Positions 48,699-58,211 of a stretch of DNA of 64,000 nucleotides are shown here, one piece after another. The stretch is from positions 1 to 64,000 of the IMG/VR virus record IMGVR_UViG_3300032006_002703. One strand, 5' to 3'. The notes under the pieces are model-generated. The model had not been told where the DNA came from, made no database searches, and saw only the letters and a list, made by a program, of their open reading frames with translations. The stretch is from a virus. The stretch's first letter is position 1, and the number at the start of each line of letters is the position of its first letter. The position numbers and the translations under genes were made by a program.

Positions 48699-49046
48699 TC
48701 ATCCTTTCTTTATTTTTCTTTTGGCCTTAACGTAAGGCTTCATTAGGTAATGTTTGATGAATCCTCCAATCATTTGCTTTCCTAGTCTTTTTCTTATTTT
48801 ATTTTCATACCTCGTCATTGGGCAATCAATAACCCTGGAGAATGTAATGACTCCTATAAAAGTACAAAGCGGCAAGCATACATACCACGGTGGATTTTGT
48901 GAGGGAGAAAATCCATTATATACTAAAATAAAGAACGCTCCAAAATTACCAAAAACAACTAACCAATGGAGTACTACTACAAGCATCAATTTCAGGCTGT
49001 CTGTTTCTGGCAGAAACCCAAAACGGCGGTTTTTGTTCATCAACAT
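48699..49046 (-). CDS. Small membrane protein, DUF2784-like pattern
   Basis: 115 residues (ATG 49046 or 49040). Two hydrophobic segments (about 20-44 and 54-74), then VIDCPMTRYENKIRKRLGK and a basic end. 'CPxTxxEN' after two helices is reminiscent of DUF2784 inner-membrane proteins; this is a tentative match. The GTGTAATACA motif just upstream gives it its own late-type start within the end of the acyl-CoA dehydrogenase gene. Confidence 0.55.
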   Translation of the reverse strand: MLMNKNRRFGFLPETDSLKLMLVVVLHWLVVFGNFGAFFILVYNGFSPSQNPPWYVCLPLCTFIGVITFSRVIDCPMTRYENKIRKRLGKQMIGGFIKHYLMKPYVKAKRKIKKG

Positions 49047-49050
49047 GTAT

Positions 49051-49060
49051 TGTATTACAC
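49051..49060 (-). promoter_or_regulatory. Late-type promoter motif, GTGTAATACA
   Basis: Minus-strand GTGTAATACA four bases before ATG 49046, overlapping the last codons of the acyl-CoA dehydrogenase gene. Confidence 0.5.
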
Positions 49061-50872
49061 AATACTCTCTAAAAATTCATGTTCCCCATTTAGGATTTCT
49101 TTTGCTAGCGCATAGTTTTTCTTGTCGTTATTTTTTGATATCGCTTTAAATTTTTCCTCTATTTTTATTTTTGAATTTTTAAATACGCAATCCGCTAGCT
49201 TTCTTGCTTCTTTTGTGTTAATCGATTGAGCTCTCGACGAAGAGGCGGCGATAACAAATAATTCTGCACCGATTTCTGCCAGTCTCCCAAGAAGTAGCTG
49301 CTGTTTATCTAGTGCGGGTCCGTATCTTACCATTGAATGAAAAAGCTTTCTCGCAAGCTTTTTGCTAGTTTTTGAAACATACTTTAATTGACCTTTTAAG
49401 GCGGGATCCATACCATTTGGTATTCTATGAGAAAAAGGGAGCCACTGCTTTGGGTACCATTTTGCATAAAACCATGCCGCTTTAATTGCTGCGACCATTC
49501 TTGTTTTCATTGGCAGTCTACTGTCTAAAACTGCACCTGCTGCCTTGAGGTGGGGATCTAATGCTTCTCTTGCAAGGATGAGTCGCATTATTTCGCTTGA
49601 CCCTTCAAAAATAAGGTTAATTCTTAAATCTCTAAACATTCTCTCTACTGCAGGGTTAAGTTGCCCTCTGTTTTTTAAAGACTGCGCGGTTTCGTAGCCT
49701 CTTCCGCCTCTAATTTGCATTGTTTCGTCGATCATTTTCCAGGCGGTTTCTGTTCCCCACATTTTTGCTATAGCAGATTCAACTCTAATATCGTGATTTT
49801 TATTGTCTGCCATTTGTGCGGTTAATAGTACCATGGATTCCATAGCAAACGTATTTGCAGCAAGGTGAGCTAACTTATCTGCAATTGCGGAATGTTTTCC
49901 TATTACACAGCCCCACTGTGATCTGGTAGACGTCCACTGTCTGCAAACCTTAAGCATCCATTTTGTTGCGCCAACACATATGGCGGGGAGGGTCAATCTT
50001 CCAATATTTAAAGTTCCCAAGGCAACTTTCATCCCCCTCCCTTCTCCTAGTATAATATTTTCTTTAGGGACGTAAACTTCATCAAATTTTACAACTCCAT
50101 TGTATAACGCCTTAAGCCCCATGAACCTGCATCGATTAACTATACTTACTCCTGGCATATCCATGTCTACAATAAAAGCTGTAATTTGCTTTTTTCCATT
50201 TTTGTCTGGGGTTCTAGCCATTACTATGATGTGTTCCGCTTTTAATCCATTGGTGCACCAAAGCTTTTCTCCATTTAATACAAAATGACTTTTGTCTTCT
50301 GAGAGCTTTGCTTCTGTGATCATTTTGGAGGGGTCAGAACCTACTCCATCTTCCGTTAAAGCAAAAGCGCTTACCGCACCATTGCTGAATTTTGGTAAAT
50401 ATTTTTCTTTTTGCTCTTCTGTTCCGTACATCAAAAGGGGTTGGGGCACGCCTATTGATTGATGCGCGGACAGTAGGGCAGATATATTTCCGCACTCCGA
50501 GCCGCAGACCATTGCAGCCTTTGAGTAATTTGTTTGAGATAAACCTCTTCCTCCGTATTCTTTTGGGATCTTGATTGCAAAGGCTCCAATTTTTGCCAGC
50601 TCTTTAAATACCTCATCGGGAATTTCCCCATTTTCATCTATGGCGTCAGGGTCTACGTATTCGGTAAAAACATTTTTTAAATCCGAAGTGAAGTCTTCTC
50701 CCATTTTTGATTGGTGTTCGTTTTGCTGGGGAAATGGAAATATATCGTTAAAGTTTATATTTCCACTATATAATCCACCTGCAAACGTTTTATTTAAATC
50801 CTCTCTCCCTGCTTCCGCAGCCTCAAGTGCGGCAGCTTTATCTTTCGACATTTTTGATGTATCTATTGACAT
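49055..50872 (-). CDS. Acyl-CoA dehydrogenase (long-chain type)
   Basis: 605 residues, the length of VLCAD-type enzymes with an extra C-terminal domain. FAD/acyl motifs: ALTEDGVGSDPSKM (171-184) and LNGEKLWCTNG (199-209); the catalytic base Glu423 is in IFEGSSEIMRL. It oxidises acyl-CoA to trans-2-enoyl-CoA. It starts two bases after the stop of the FadB-like gene. All key residues are kept, so it appears functional. Electrons would need the host's electron-transfer flavoprotein. Confidence 0.94.
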   Translation of the reverse strand: MSIDTSKMSKDKAAALEAAEAGREDLNKTFAGGLYSGNINFNDIFPFPQQNEHQSKMGEDFTSDLKNVFTEYVDPDAIDENGEIPDEVFKELAKIGAFAIKIPKEYGGRGLSQTNYSKAAMVCGSECGNISALLSAHQSIGVPQPLLMYGTEEQKEKYLPKFSNGAVSAFALTEDGVGSDPSKMITEAKLSEDKSHFVLNGEKLWCTNGLKAEHIIVMARTPDKNGKKQITAFIVDMDMPGVSIVNRCRFMGLKALYNGVVKFDEVYVPKENIILGEGRGMKVALGTLNIGRLTLPAICVGATKWMLKVCRQWTSTRSQWGCVIGKHSAIADKLAHLAANTFAMESMVLLTAQMADNKNHDIRVESAIAKMWGTETAWKMIDETMQIRGGRGYETAQSLKNRGQLNPAVERMFRDLRINLIFEGSSEIMRLILAREALDPHLKAAGAVLDSRLPMKTRMVAAIKAAWFYAKWYPKQWLPFSHRIPNGMDPALKGQLKYVSKTSKKLARKLFHSMVRYGPALDKQQLLLGRLAEIGAELFVIAASSSRAQSINTKEARKLADCVFKNSKIKIEEKFKAISKNNDKKNYALAKEILNGEHEFLESIV

Positions 50873-50873
50873 A

Positions 50874-52850
50874 TTAGTGTGGTCCTGAAAATTTACTATA
50901 CTCTATGGGGCCACCCTTAAAGGGTGCCCAACCTGTTCCCATGATCATTGCAAAATCGATATCGTCTGTAGTTTTTGCAACCTTTTCTTGTATGCATTTC
51001 TGCGCTTCTTGAGTCATTGACTCTACCATCTTGCTTTCTATGTCGCACAATATGGGGTTGTCTTTTTGCATTTTTAAAAATACTGGGTTTGGACAGACAG
51101 CTTCCCTCCCTTTATACAGGAAGAATCCTTTTCCGCTTTTTCTTCCAAATTGTTTTGTTTCTAGGATTTTATGAATTATTTGAGGGACCTTAAAATCATC
51201 TAGCCTTTTTTCTAAATCAAGCGCTACATGAGCTGCAACATCGAGACCTATTTCATCAAGCAGTCTTAGCGGACCCATAGGCATGCCAAAATCTAACATA
51301 CAGTTCTCTATGGAGGTTAGCGGGTGCCCGTCCGAAAATAATCTTAAAGCTTCAACAAGATAGGGTAATAGGATTCTGTTAACCAAAAAGCCTGGACTAT
51401 CCTTAACCACTACTGGAAGCTTTCCTATTGAGATTACAAATCTTTTTGCTCTATCTTCTGTCTCTGCGCTAGTTTTCTCTCCAACAACAATCTCAACCAA
51501 TTTCATCTTATGTACGGGATTAAAAAAATGAATTCCCACAAAGTTTTCTGGTCTTTTAAGTCCTTTTGCAAGTTCGGTTATTGACAGCGCAGAAGTGTTT
51601 GTCGCGAGAATTGCATCTTCTGCTAGCCCGCTCTCTATTTCCTGCAGGACCTTTGTTTTTAATTCGAAATTTTCTACAACAGCCTCTATCGCTAGACTTT
51701 GCTTACTAAGGGGTACAGAGTTTTTTGTGAAGTTCAGTTTTCCCAAACAATCTCTAACTGTGGGCCTATCTATTTTATGCTTAAGTACCGCAGAAACAAA
51801 AAGTTTGCCTATTTTTTTGAGACCAGATGCTATTGCGCTCTCAGAAACATCCTTTAATAAAACTCTTTTTCCTCTAGAGGATATCCATTGGGCAATCCCT
51901 GCGCCCATTGTTCCTGCGCCAATAACGACAATATCATCATCTATTTGTTTATCAAGTTTCGGGTCATACCATGGCATTCCATGGGGAAGCTTTTTCGCTC
52001 TTTCTTGCAGAAAGAATACTCTTATTAAATTTCTACAAGCCTTAGTTTTTGCGAGAGAAAGGAACCCTTTCTTTTCTAGCTTGAGTGCTGCGTACTTATT
52101 TTTAAAAAAACTTTTTGCCACAACTTCAATTATTTTATTGGGTGCAGGGTAGTTTCCTCTAGTCTTTTTATAAACACTTTTCTTTGATAGAAAAATTGAA
52201 ATCGGCAATAGTATGGCTTGTGTTAATTTATTGACTTTTCTTTTTGGTTTTTTGGAACCACACAAGCTAACGGCCTCTTTAAAAAGATTTTCCTTGTGGC
52301 ACATCTTATCCACCATTCCTAATTTAAGCGCTTGAATTGGGGCATAGATTTTACCAGAAAGCAATGCCTGTAGGGATTTTGGTAAACCAATTATTCTTGG
52401 CAACCTAGTTGTTCCTCCCCATGCGGGTAATATCCCAAGCATAACCTCTGGGAGCCCTAGTTTTGTGCATTTTTCATTGGATGCAATTCTGTATTTACAT
52501 GCAAGAGACAATTCTAATCCCCCACCGAGGCAGGCGCCATTGATTGCGGCCACGGTAGGTATACTTAACCTTTCTATTCTATTAAAACTCTCTTGTCCGT
52601 AGCGCAAAACTCCACGAAGCCACTTTTCGTTTGTTAAATTATCTTTCATGGATAGAAGATCCGCTCCTGCAAGATAAATCGAGGGTTTCTTGCTGACGAA
52701 AATAAGACCTTTAATATCTTTATTTCCTTCGACCTCCTCCAGGATTTCATTCAATCTAATAAAAAAATCCATATTTAAGATATTTGCTTTAGAGTTTGGT
52801 TGATCAAACTCTGCTACTGCAATTCCGTCTGTTATATTAAAATTAATCAT
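50874..52850 (-). CDS. fadB: Bifunctional enoyl-CoA hydratase / 3-hydroxyacyl-CoA dehydrogenase
   Basis: 658 residues from MINFNITDGIAVAEFDQPNS. Crotonase part: AGADLLS oxyanion region, GGGLELSLAC with Glu113 and LGLPEVMLGILPAWGG with Glu135, the two catalytic acids. Dehydrogenase part: NAD site VVIGAGTMGAGIAQW (near 313) and HFFNPVHKMKLVE with the catalytic His. It hydrates enoyl-CoA and oxidises the product to 3-ketoacyl-CoA. ATGA overlap with the thiolase gene fixes the start. FadB/FadJ-like; intact. Confidence 0.95.
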   Translation of the reverse strand: MINFNITDGIAVAEFDQPNSKANILNMDFFIRLNEILEEVEGNKDIKGLIFVSKKPSIYLAGADLLSMKDNLTNEKWLRGVLRYGQESFNRIERLSIPTVAAINGACLGGGLELSLACKYRIASNEKCTKLGLPEVMLGILPAWGGTTRLPRIIGLPKSLQALLSGKIYAPIQALKLGMVDKMCHKENLFKEAVSLCGSKKPKRKVNKLTQAILLPISIFLSKKSVYKKTRGNYPAPNKIIEVVAKSFFKNKYAALKLEKKGFLSLAKTKACRNLIRVFFLQERAKKLPHGMPWYDPKLDKQIDDDIVVIGAGTMGAGIAQWISSRGKRVLLKDVSESAIASGLKKIGKLFVSAVLKHKIDRPTVRDCLGKLNFTKNSVPLSKQSLAIEAVVENFELKTKVLQEIESGLAEDAILATNTSALSITELAKGLKRPENFVGIHFFNPVHKMKLVEIVVGEKTSAETEDRAKRFVISIGKLPVVVKDSPGFLVNRILLPYLVEALRLFSDGHPLTSIENCMLDFGMPMGPLRLLDEIGLDVAAHVALDLEKRLDDFKVPQIIHKILETKQFGRKSGKGFFLYKGREAVCPNPVFLKMQKDNPILCDIESKMVESMTQEAQKCIQEKVAKTTDDIDFAMIMGTGWAPFKGGPIEYSKFSGPH

Positions 52851-54103
52851 TCGCACGTCTCAATTTCTATAGCGGACCCCTGGCCTCCGCCAACACAGAG
52901 CGAGGCGAGTCCTTTTTTTAGACCCCTTCTTTTTAACTCTTTAGCTAAAGTAAGAATGATTCTTGCTCCAGAAGCTCCAACAGGATGTCCTAGCGCTATC
53001 GCTCCTCCATTAACGTTAAATTTCTCATCTGGAATTTCGCCAATATCGTTTTCGATTACTTTCTTGCATGCAAGTGTCTGTGCGGCAAACGCTTCATTTA
53101 TTTCTATCAAATCCATGTCTTTAAGGTTGACTCCAAGTTTCTTGATTGCAAACACTGGGCCAAGGCCCATTCTTTTTGGGTCGCAGCCAACATGAGTGTA
53201 ATTGTTTATTTTTGCAATAGGTTTTTTTCCTGTTTTATTTAATCCTTCTTCAGTCATTAACAGCAAGGCAACTGCTCCGTCTGTTACTTGAGAAGAATTA
53301 CCTGCGGTTACCGTTCCTTCTCTTTTGTCAAAAATAGCGCGAAGCCTGTTGAGTTTTTCTGTCGTCGTATCTTCCCTGATTCCATTGTCTTTAGTGATAA
53401 CTTCGCCGCTGGGAGAGTTAATGCAATCATCGTTTGAAATGTATATTGGTGATATTTCATCCGCTTGAATAAGACTGGTTGCCATGGAGGCTTTCCCGTG
53501 AGAAAGAAAGGAAAAAATGTCCTGCTCTTTTCTGCTGATTTCATATTCTCTCGCTAAAATTTCTGCAGTCTGCCCCATATTAATTCCAGACAGGGGATCG
53601 TGCAGGCCCATGCGTAAACTAATTTTTGGAGCTAAATCACTTAATCTAAATTTTAAGATTGCTTTTAATTTCTCTTTTTTTGTTTTTGCCCCGAAGAGAG
53701 AAAATATCTTTTTAGACGTTGATCTTGAAAAAAGCAGGGGCATTTGAGACATGCTTTCCGTTCCTCCTGCAAGGAATATATGGCCTTCATTAGCCTTTGC
53801 TTTTGCCGAGGCACACGTTACTGCTTCGAATCCAGAGGCGCAATTTCTATGAACGGTTACTGCTGGTATATTTTTGGGCAAACCAAGTCTTGTTCCAATA
53901 ATCCTAGAAACATTCATTTCGTCAGCGGGCTGCCCAACGCAACCGAATATAACTTCATCTATCAAACCTAGGTCTATGTCTACTTCAGATAGGACTCCTT
54001 TACTCGCTGCAATCCCTAATGCAGACGCAGATTCCTCTGCAAGAGAGGTTCCCATCTTGCAAAACGGGGTTCTTTTTCCCTCTACAATATATAAGTCAGA
54101 CAT
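52847..54103 (-). CDS. fadA: Acetyl-CoA acyltransferase (3-ketoacyl-CoA thiolase)
   Basis: 418 residues from MSDLYIVEGKRTPFCKMGTS. Active-site Cys88 in HRNCASGFEAV, His in IALGHPVGASG, and a second Cys in CVGGGQGSA near the end: the complete thiolase triad. It cleaves 3-ketoacyl-CoA to acetyl-CoA and a shortened acyl-CoA. It is first in the operon. TATACT lies six bases before ATG 54103, but no good -35 box is seen; GTG 54109 is an alternative start. Confidence 0.95.
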   Translation of the reverse strand: MSDLYIVEGKRTPFCKMGTSLAEESASALGIAASKGVLSEVDIDLGLIDEVIFGCVGQPADEMNVSRIIGTRLGLPKNIPAVTVHRNCASGFEAVTCASAKAKANEGHIFLAGGTESMSQMPLLFSRSTSKKIFSLFGAKTKKEKLKAILKFRLSDLAPKISLRMGLHDPLSGINMGQTAEILAREYEISRKEQDIFSFLSHGKASMATSLIQADEISPIYISNDDCINSPSGEVITKDNGIREDTTTEKLNRLRAIFDKREGTVTAGNSSQVTDGAVALLLMTEEGLNKTGKKPIAKINNYTHVGCDPKRMGLGPVFAIKKLGVNLKDMDLIEINEAFAAQTLACKKVIENDIGEIPDEKFNVNGGAIALGHPVGASGARIILTLAKELKRRGLKKGLASLCVGGGQGSAIEIETCE

Positions 54104-54137
54104 CGGCACAGTATATAGTAAATAATCTGTGAGAAAA

Positions 54138-54542
54138 TTACATTTTCCTTAGCATTAATATTGTTTTTCTTAGGTCTGGGTCTATAGGTTCTGGCAATTT
54201 ATCTATCGAAAAATAATCCCAGTCGTTATGCTCGTAGCCATCTGGAGCACAGACTAGGTTGGGCCTGATTCTTTTAGCGATAGGATAAAGATAGCAAAAG
54301 AAATGTCTATTGTTTGTTATGCGAAATTTATTAACGAAGGTTAGTGCGTATCTAGTTTTAATGAGAGTTTCTTCATACAGTTCTCTTTCTGCAGCCTTCC
54401 AGATCGGCTCTCCAGTTTCTACCATTCCGCATGGGACGCTCCAGTAGCCTTCTAGTTCTGTCCCCTTTATGCATCTTTTAAGCAATAAAACATCATTCTT
54501 GCATTTTAACAAAACTCCTGCGACCTTAAGAGAGGAAGTCAT
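54138..54542 (-). CDS. Nudix hydrolase
   Basis: 134 residues with the Nudix box GMVETGEPIWKAAERELYEE (G-x5-E-x7-RE-x2-EE, about residues 39-58). It cleaves nucleoside-diphosphate-linked compounds; the substrate cannot be read. It overlaps the nuclease gene upstream by 17 bases and is part of the replication cluster, so nucleotide-pool cleaning is plausible. Confidence 0.88.
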   Translation of the reverse strand: MTSSLKVAGVLLKCKNDVLLLKRCIKGTELEGYWSVPCGMVETGEPIWKAAERELYEETLIKTRYALTFVNKFRITNNRHFFCYLYPIAKRIRPNLVCAPDGYEHNDWDYFSIDKLPEPIDPDLRKTILMLRKM

Positions 54543-55605
54543 CTATGATCTCCTTGTTCTCCCAATGCGGACATCCGTCATATTGCATTATTTTAACTCT
54601 TTCTCCTTTTTTCTCCTTGGGACAAAGTGAGCCCCTGTCTTCGTAGAACGCAGTTTTAATTATGTTTTCATCTTTATCTAATAGGGCCACGTATTTCATA
54701 GGTTTTCTAAAAGGACATATATAATTTTTTATTTTTTTTCCTTTTGCATCAAGAAGGAACTCTCCTTTTCTTTTCTTGTATCCCTCCCTTCCGCAGGCCA
54801 GTGGTCCTCCGAAGCTTCCATCGCTTGGGTAATCTTTTTTAGCTGCATACGAGGCCGTTGCGTTTTTGTAAGAGTAATTTTCTAAATATTTTTGTACTGC
54901 TGTCAATTCATGCTCAAAGCCTTCCAGCTCTTCTTCGCTTATTGATGGCATTTGAATTATTCCTTTGCCTGTTTTTCCTAACAAATCAACTGATAGATCA
55001 AACTTAAGAAACACAAACTCACTGCTACTTTTGTATTCTGGGTATAAATGCTTAACCGCCAAAGAGTACATTAAATCCTGTAGGTTATCTGTTAGGTCTT
55101 TTCCTTTAAAGGTTTGCTTGCTTGATTTGAAATCTCTAATGTTTGCAGTGCCATCTTTGTACAAAAAAAGCTGGTCAATGAAACCTCTTATAGAATATTT
55201 TAACGAACCTTTATTTATGTCTATATTGAATTCTTTTTCTATAAATCTCTTTTTAAGATCTTTATTTTCGTCTCCATAAAAATCATAGCCCAGGCCGTTG
55301 ACAATCATTCTGTTCATGTCCTCCATGTTTTCGTCGTCAATAACGGAAAGTCTTTTTGCGTGGGATTCGATTAACTCTTTAATTTCTGGAACGCACCATA
55401 CATTTCTTTCTTTTAATATTTTATTAAATTGCCTTTTTTTTCCTTTTTGAGCCAGTGTTTCAAAAACTAAATGGCAGATCCAGCCTTTGCTTGCCCCCTC
55501 GTTTGTTGTGTCTGGAAGTTTTAAGATGTACTTGCACCAATATGTCCACGAGCATTGCTGCGCGGTTTTTATTCTGCTCGCGGACAATTTGACAGGCTTA
55601 TTCAT
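54526..55605 (-). CDS. PD-(D/E)XK nuclease, RecB/Cas4-like
   Basis: 359 residues. N-terminal KLSASRIKTAQQCSWTYWCK is the RecB/Cas4-type opening with Cys. The catalytic core is in YSIRGFIDQLFL and ANIRDFKSSKQ (Asp ... Asp-x-Lys). Further Cys residues near the C-terminus (ACGREG, ICPFRKP, GSLCP, DGCPHW) could complete an iron-sulfur cluster. Likely a replication/recombination exonuclease. Overlaps the primase gene by eight bases. Confidence 0.8.
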   Translation of the reverse strand: MNKPVKLSASRIKTAQQCSWTYWCKYILKLPDTTNEGASKGWICHLVFETLAQKGKKRQFNKILKERNVWCVPEIKELIESHAKRLSVIDDENMEDMNRMIVNGLGYDFYGDENKDLKKRFIEKEFNIDINKGSLKYSIRGFIDQLFLYKDGTANIRDFKSSKQTFKGKDLTDNLQDLMYSLAVKHLYPEYKSSSEFVFLKFDLSVDLLGKTGKGIIQMPSISEEELEGFEHELTAVQKYLENYSYKNATASYAAKKDYPSDGSFGGPLACGREGYKKRKGEFLLDAKGKKIKNYICPFRKPMKYVALLDKDENIIKTAFYEDRGSLCPKEKKGERVKIMQYDGCPHWENKEIIDDFLS

Positions 55606-56647
55606 TTATTAAGTCAAGAAGTATCTTTTTGTTTTTTAGCAACTGTTTTGATAACTCTTTATTCTCTTGCATTTCTTTAATTATTTCTAGAATAAATCTC
55701 CTCTGCTCTATTTCTTTAATTTCTGTTTTTTTATTTTCCCATTTAAGGAAGTCCTTCTCGTCCATATCTCCGAAGTCATTTTTTACTGGTAGACAGAGCA
55801 TTATTTTTTCTGGCGGAAAATGAGATAAGAGCTTTAAATAATTTTTAACGGAAGCTTTAAGGCCTCTATTTTCTTCCTTGCCTAAATCGTTATTGAATGC
55901 AATTATTATTTTTTTTGGACATAAGGATATTAGCGCACAAATTAATTTTGGTGAGATACTAAGACCGAAAGATACTAATGTGTTTTTATGGCCAAATTCT
56001 TGACACTTTAGTAAATCCCCTATGCTTTCCACTAGGATCACTTCATCCTTCTTTAAAATGCACTCCCTGGTCTCGCTATCTGTATACAGTGGATATATCC
56101 AGCTACTTTTTCTTCCAACATGTTTCCACTTTGGTCTCATAGAATTTTGGAGCATATCTCTTCCTGAAAACCCGTGGATTTGTTTATGTTCGTTATATAT
56201 AGGGAATACGAATCTCTGATTTAGTTGTCCCGAGGTCGCTCTCCCTCCTTTAAGATTCTTAAGTATCTTGCTTGAGATTCCTTTATCATTATAGAATTTA
56301 TAATGTGGAAGTAGTCTTTCTAGGCAGGATTCGTCATGAATTTCTTCTAGTTCGATTTTTTGTGGAGCGCATCTTTTACTATAAAGTTCGTCGATTTTAT
56401 TATTTTTAAAATATTTATTAATTTCTTTCGGGTCATTAGTTCCCAAGGTTGCTTGAATTAACCTTTTAAGCGGTGAGAATCGAGTGCCCTTAACGTAATC
56501 TTTCCACACTCCTGTATCTTTGTAGATTTGTATGGCTGTTGTATTGTCTCCATTTCTGAATATCGCATTCGTTTGCCAATAGGCGCCCCTGTCCGAGAGT
56601 TTGTATCCCAGGTCCTCTAGCACCTCCTTAATTTGTTCGCTATCCAT
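55598..56647 (-). CDS. DNA primase, Toprim type
   Basis: 349 residues. A Toprim core is recognisable: ILVESIGDLLKCQEFG (catalytic Glu), LVSFGLSI, and KKIIIAFNNDLGKEENRG in place of the D-x-D strand. The N-terminal region (FRNGDNTTAIQIYKDTGVWK) resembles the primase zinc/N-terminal domain but lacks its Cys ligands. It sits directly downstream of the DnaB helicase gene, the usual pairing at a phage fork. Confidence 0.8.
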   Translation of the reverse strand: MDSEQIKEVLEDLGYKLSDRGAYWQTNAIFRNGDNTTAIQIYKDTGVWKDYVKGTRFSPLKRLIQATLGTNDPKEINKYFKNNKIDELYSKRCAPQKIELEEIHDESCLERLLPHYKFYNDKGISSKILKNLKGGRATSGQLNQRFVFPIYNEHKQIHGFSGRDMLQNSMRPKWKHVGRKSSWIYPLYTDSETRECILKKDEVILVESIGDLLKCQEFGHKNTLVSFGLSISPKLICALISLCPKKIIIAFNNDLGKEENRGLKASVKNYLKLLSHFPPEKIMLCLPVKNDFGDMDEKDFLKWENKKTEIKEIEQRRFILEIIKEMQENKELSKQLLKNKKILLDLINE

Positions 56648-56650
56648 AAT

Positions 56651-58174
56651 TTAAAGAGTCGGGACTGTGTTCTCTCGGTCGCCCCCGTCATCAATTAAAG
56701 CTACATCTTCTAGGATCATATGGTCAACCATATCTCTTAGGTCGCCCTTTTCCGTTATTCCAAAGTTTTCTATCTCAAGGTTGATATAATTTTGTTTAGT
56801 GCTTCCGTCTGCTAATTCTACAGGCTGCAATGCTCTATAAACATCTGGACCTAAGTGCCTATGTTTAAAACAAATTAATTTATGGGTGCCAAAGCCTGCA
56901 GGCTCTGAATCTAGTTCGTCAAGCGTTTTCTTTCTTAGGCTAAATAGATGAGAACTAAATTGAGTAATTCTGTCAGAAAGAGAAACGATACTTTCATCGT
57001 CCACAATTGAATCTGAATTTCTATTCGTGGTTATTCCGTACCTATTACTTTGAACACTGGTAATCATTGATATCATAGGATCTCCTTCGAAACATATTTC
57101 CTTTTGAACCAGGGCCTTAAACTTGTCTACCATTTCTCCGACCACCTGCCACTCGTTCTTATTTGAGAATTTCTCTGAGGTTGTCTTGATATAATCAAAA
57201 CTAAAAATCATCTTGTTTCCTCTTCCTACTTTTGCATAATAAAACCTTTTTATAATATTTAACATTGCGTCCACCGAAAGCCCTGCTACGTTATAGTAAT
57301 AGAATTTTAGACTTTTTACCTTAGGCCAAACTGCCCTAACCTTATTGATTACCTCATCCCCAGCTTGTCTCCATTTTCCTGTTTCAAGTAAATGAAGGGG
57401 AACCCCAGAAAGCGCCGCGCACTGACGCATAGTCAGCTCTTCTTTACTCATTTCTCCGTTATCAAAGTGGAGAACTGGAAGGTTTTCTTGAGAGCCTGAA
57501 ACTTTAATCGAAAAATCCATACAAAAATTTGTTTTCCCGACTCCAGATCTTGCAACAATTACTGTTATATTTCCTGGCCTAAGGAGGGATCCGTAAAGAT
57601 CGTTAATTCTAGAGTGAGGTCCTTCTGGGCCAAAGTCTTCTATGGGATTATTTCCCCTCTCTTCGATCATTTGCTCCATCTCTTCGAATATGTTTTCTGG
57701 AGAATCGGAGCCTTCTTGGTAGGTGTTTATTTGCTCGTTGTAAATTGTATCCGCGCTATTAATTATCTCATCATAAGAGGTTGAGTCTGGTAGTGACCTC
57801 ATTTTTTTTGCGACATTAACTGATGCGTCATAAATGCCCCTTCTTACCGAAACTTTTTTTAACTCTTTAGCTGTTTTTATGACAGAGTTTTCTGATATTT
57901 TGCGCATAGACAGAGCTTTAATGTAGTCTCCTATATTTAGGTTATCCTCAAATGATATCCCCAATGAGCTAACCCTTTGGGCTAATATAACCTCATCAAG
58001 AATCTCTCCCGACTCCAAGGCCTGCTTCAGGACGCAGAATATAGTTTTATTTACTAACGAATTTTCATCGTAGAAGTCCTGCTCAGAGATGAATGGGGCA
58101 ACCTCAACATATAAATTAGGATACTTCATCAAACCTGCGAGCAAATGCTGTTCGTAATCTAGTGAATGGATCAT
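56651..58174 (-). CDS. dnaB: Replicative DNA helicase, DnaB family
   Basis: 507 residues from MIHSLDYEQHLLAGLMKYPN. An N-terminal DnaB helical domain (1-110), a linker helix, and a RecA-like motor with Walker A VIVARSGVGKTNFCMDF and Walker B MIFSFDYIKT. It unwinds the fork 5' to 3'. The longer frame from 58201 overlaps the promoter, so 58174 is the start. Confidence 0.92.
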   Translation of the reverse strand: MIHSLDYEQHLLAGLMKYPNLYVEVAPFISEQDFYDENSLVNKTIFCVLKQALESGEILDEVILAQRVSSLGISFEDNLNIGDYIKALSMRKISENSVIKTAKELKKVSVRRGIYDASVNVAKKMRSLPDSTSYDEIINSADTIYNEQINTYQEGSDSPENIFEEMEQMIEERGNNPIEDFGPEGPHSRINDLYGSLLRPGNITVIVARSGVGKTNFCMDFSIKVSGSQENLPVLHFDNGEMSKEELTMRQCAALSGVPLHLLETGKWRQAGDEVINKVRAVWPKVKSLKFYYYNVAGLSVDAMLNIIKRFYYAKVGRGNKMIFSFDYIKTTSEKFSNKNEWQVVGEMVDKFKALVQKEICFEGDPMISMITSVQSNRYGITTNRNSDSIVDDESIVSLSDRITQFSSHLFSLRKKTLDELDSEPAGFGTHKLICFKHRHLGPDVYRALQPVELADGSTKQNYINLEIENFGITEKGDLRDMVDHMILEDVALIDDGGDRENTVPTL

Positions 58175-58182
58175 ATTGCTAT

Positions 58183-58211
58183 AGTATAGCAAACAATCCA
58201 ACGAATGTCAA
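58183..58211 (-). promoter_or_regulatory. Sigma70-like promoter, TTGACA-17-TATACT
   Basis: Minus-strand TTGACA (58206-58211) and TATACT (58183-58188), 17-nt spacer, eight bases before ATG 58174. Drives helicase, primase, nuclease and Nudix genes. The -35 box overlaps the stop of the preceding gene. Confidence 0.8.

Noticed and set aside
51595-52152. A 185-aa plus-strand frame inside the FadB-like gene
   Set aside because: Antisense shadow of a strongly conserved enzyme; Ser/Phe-rich and without its own signals.
49055-54103. The beta-oxidation block as an assembly chimera with bacterial DNA
   Set aside because: Neighbouring genes on both sides share strand, tight spacing and the phage's promoter motifs, and there is no visible break. 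Rejected for now; read mapping is needed to exclude it fully.
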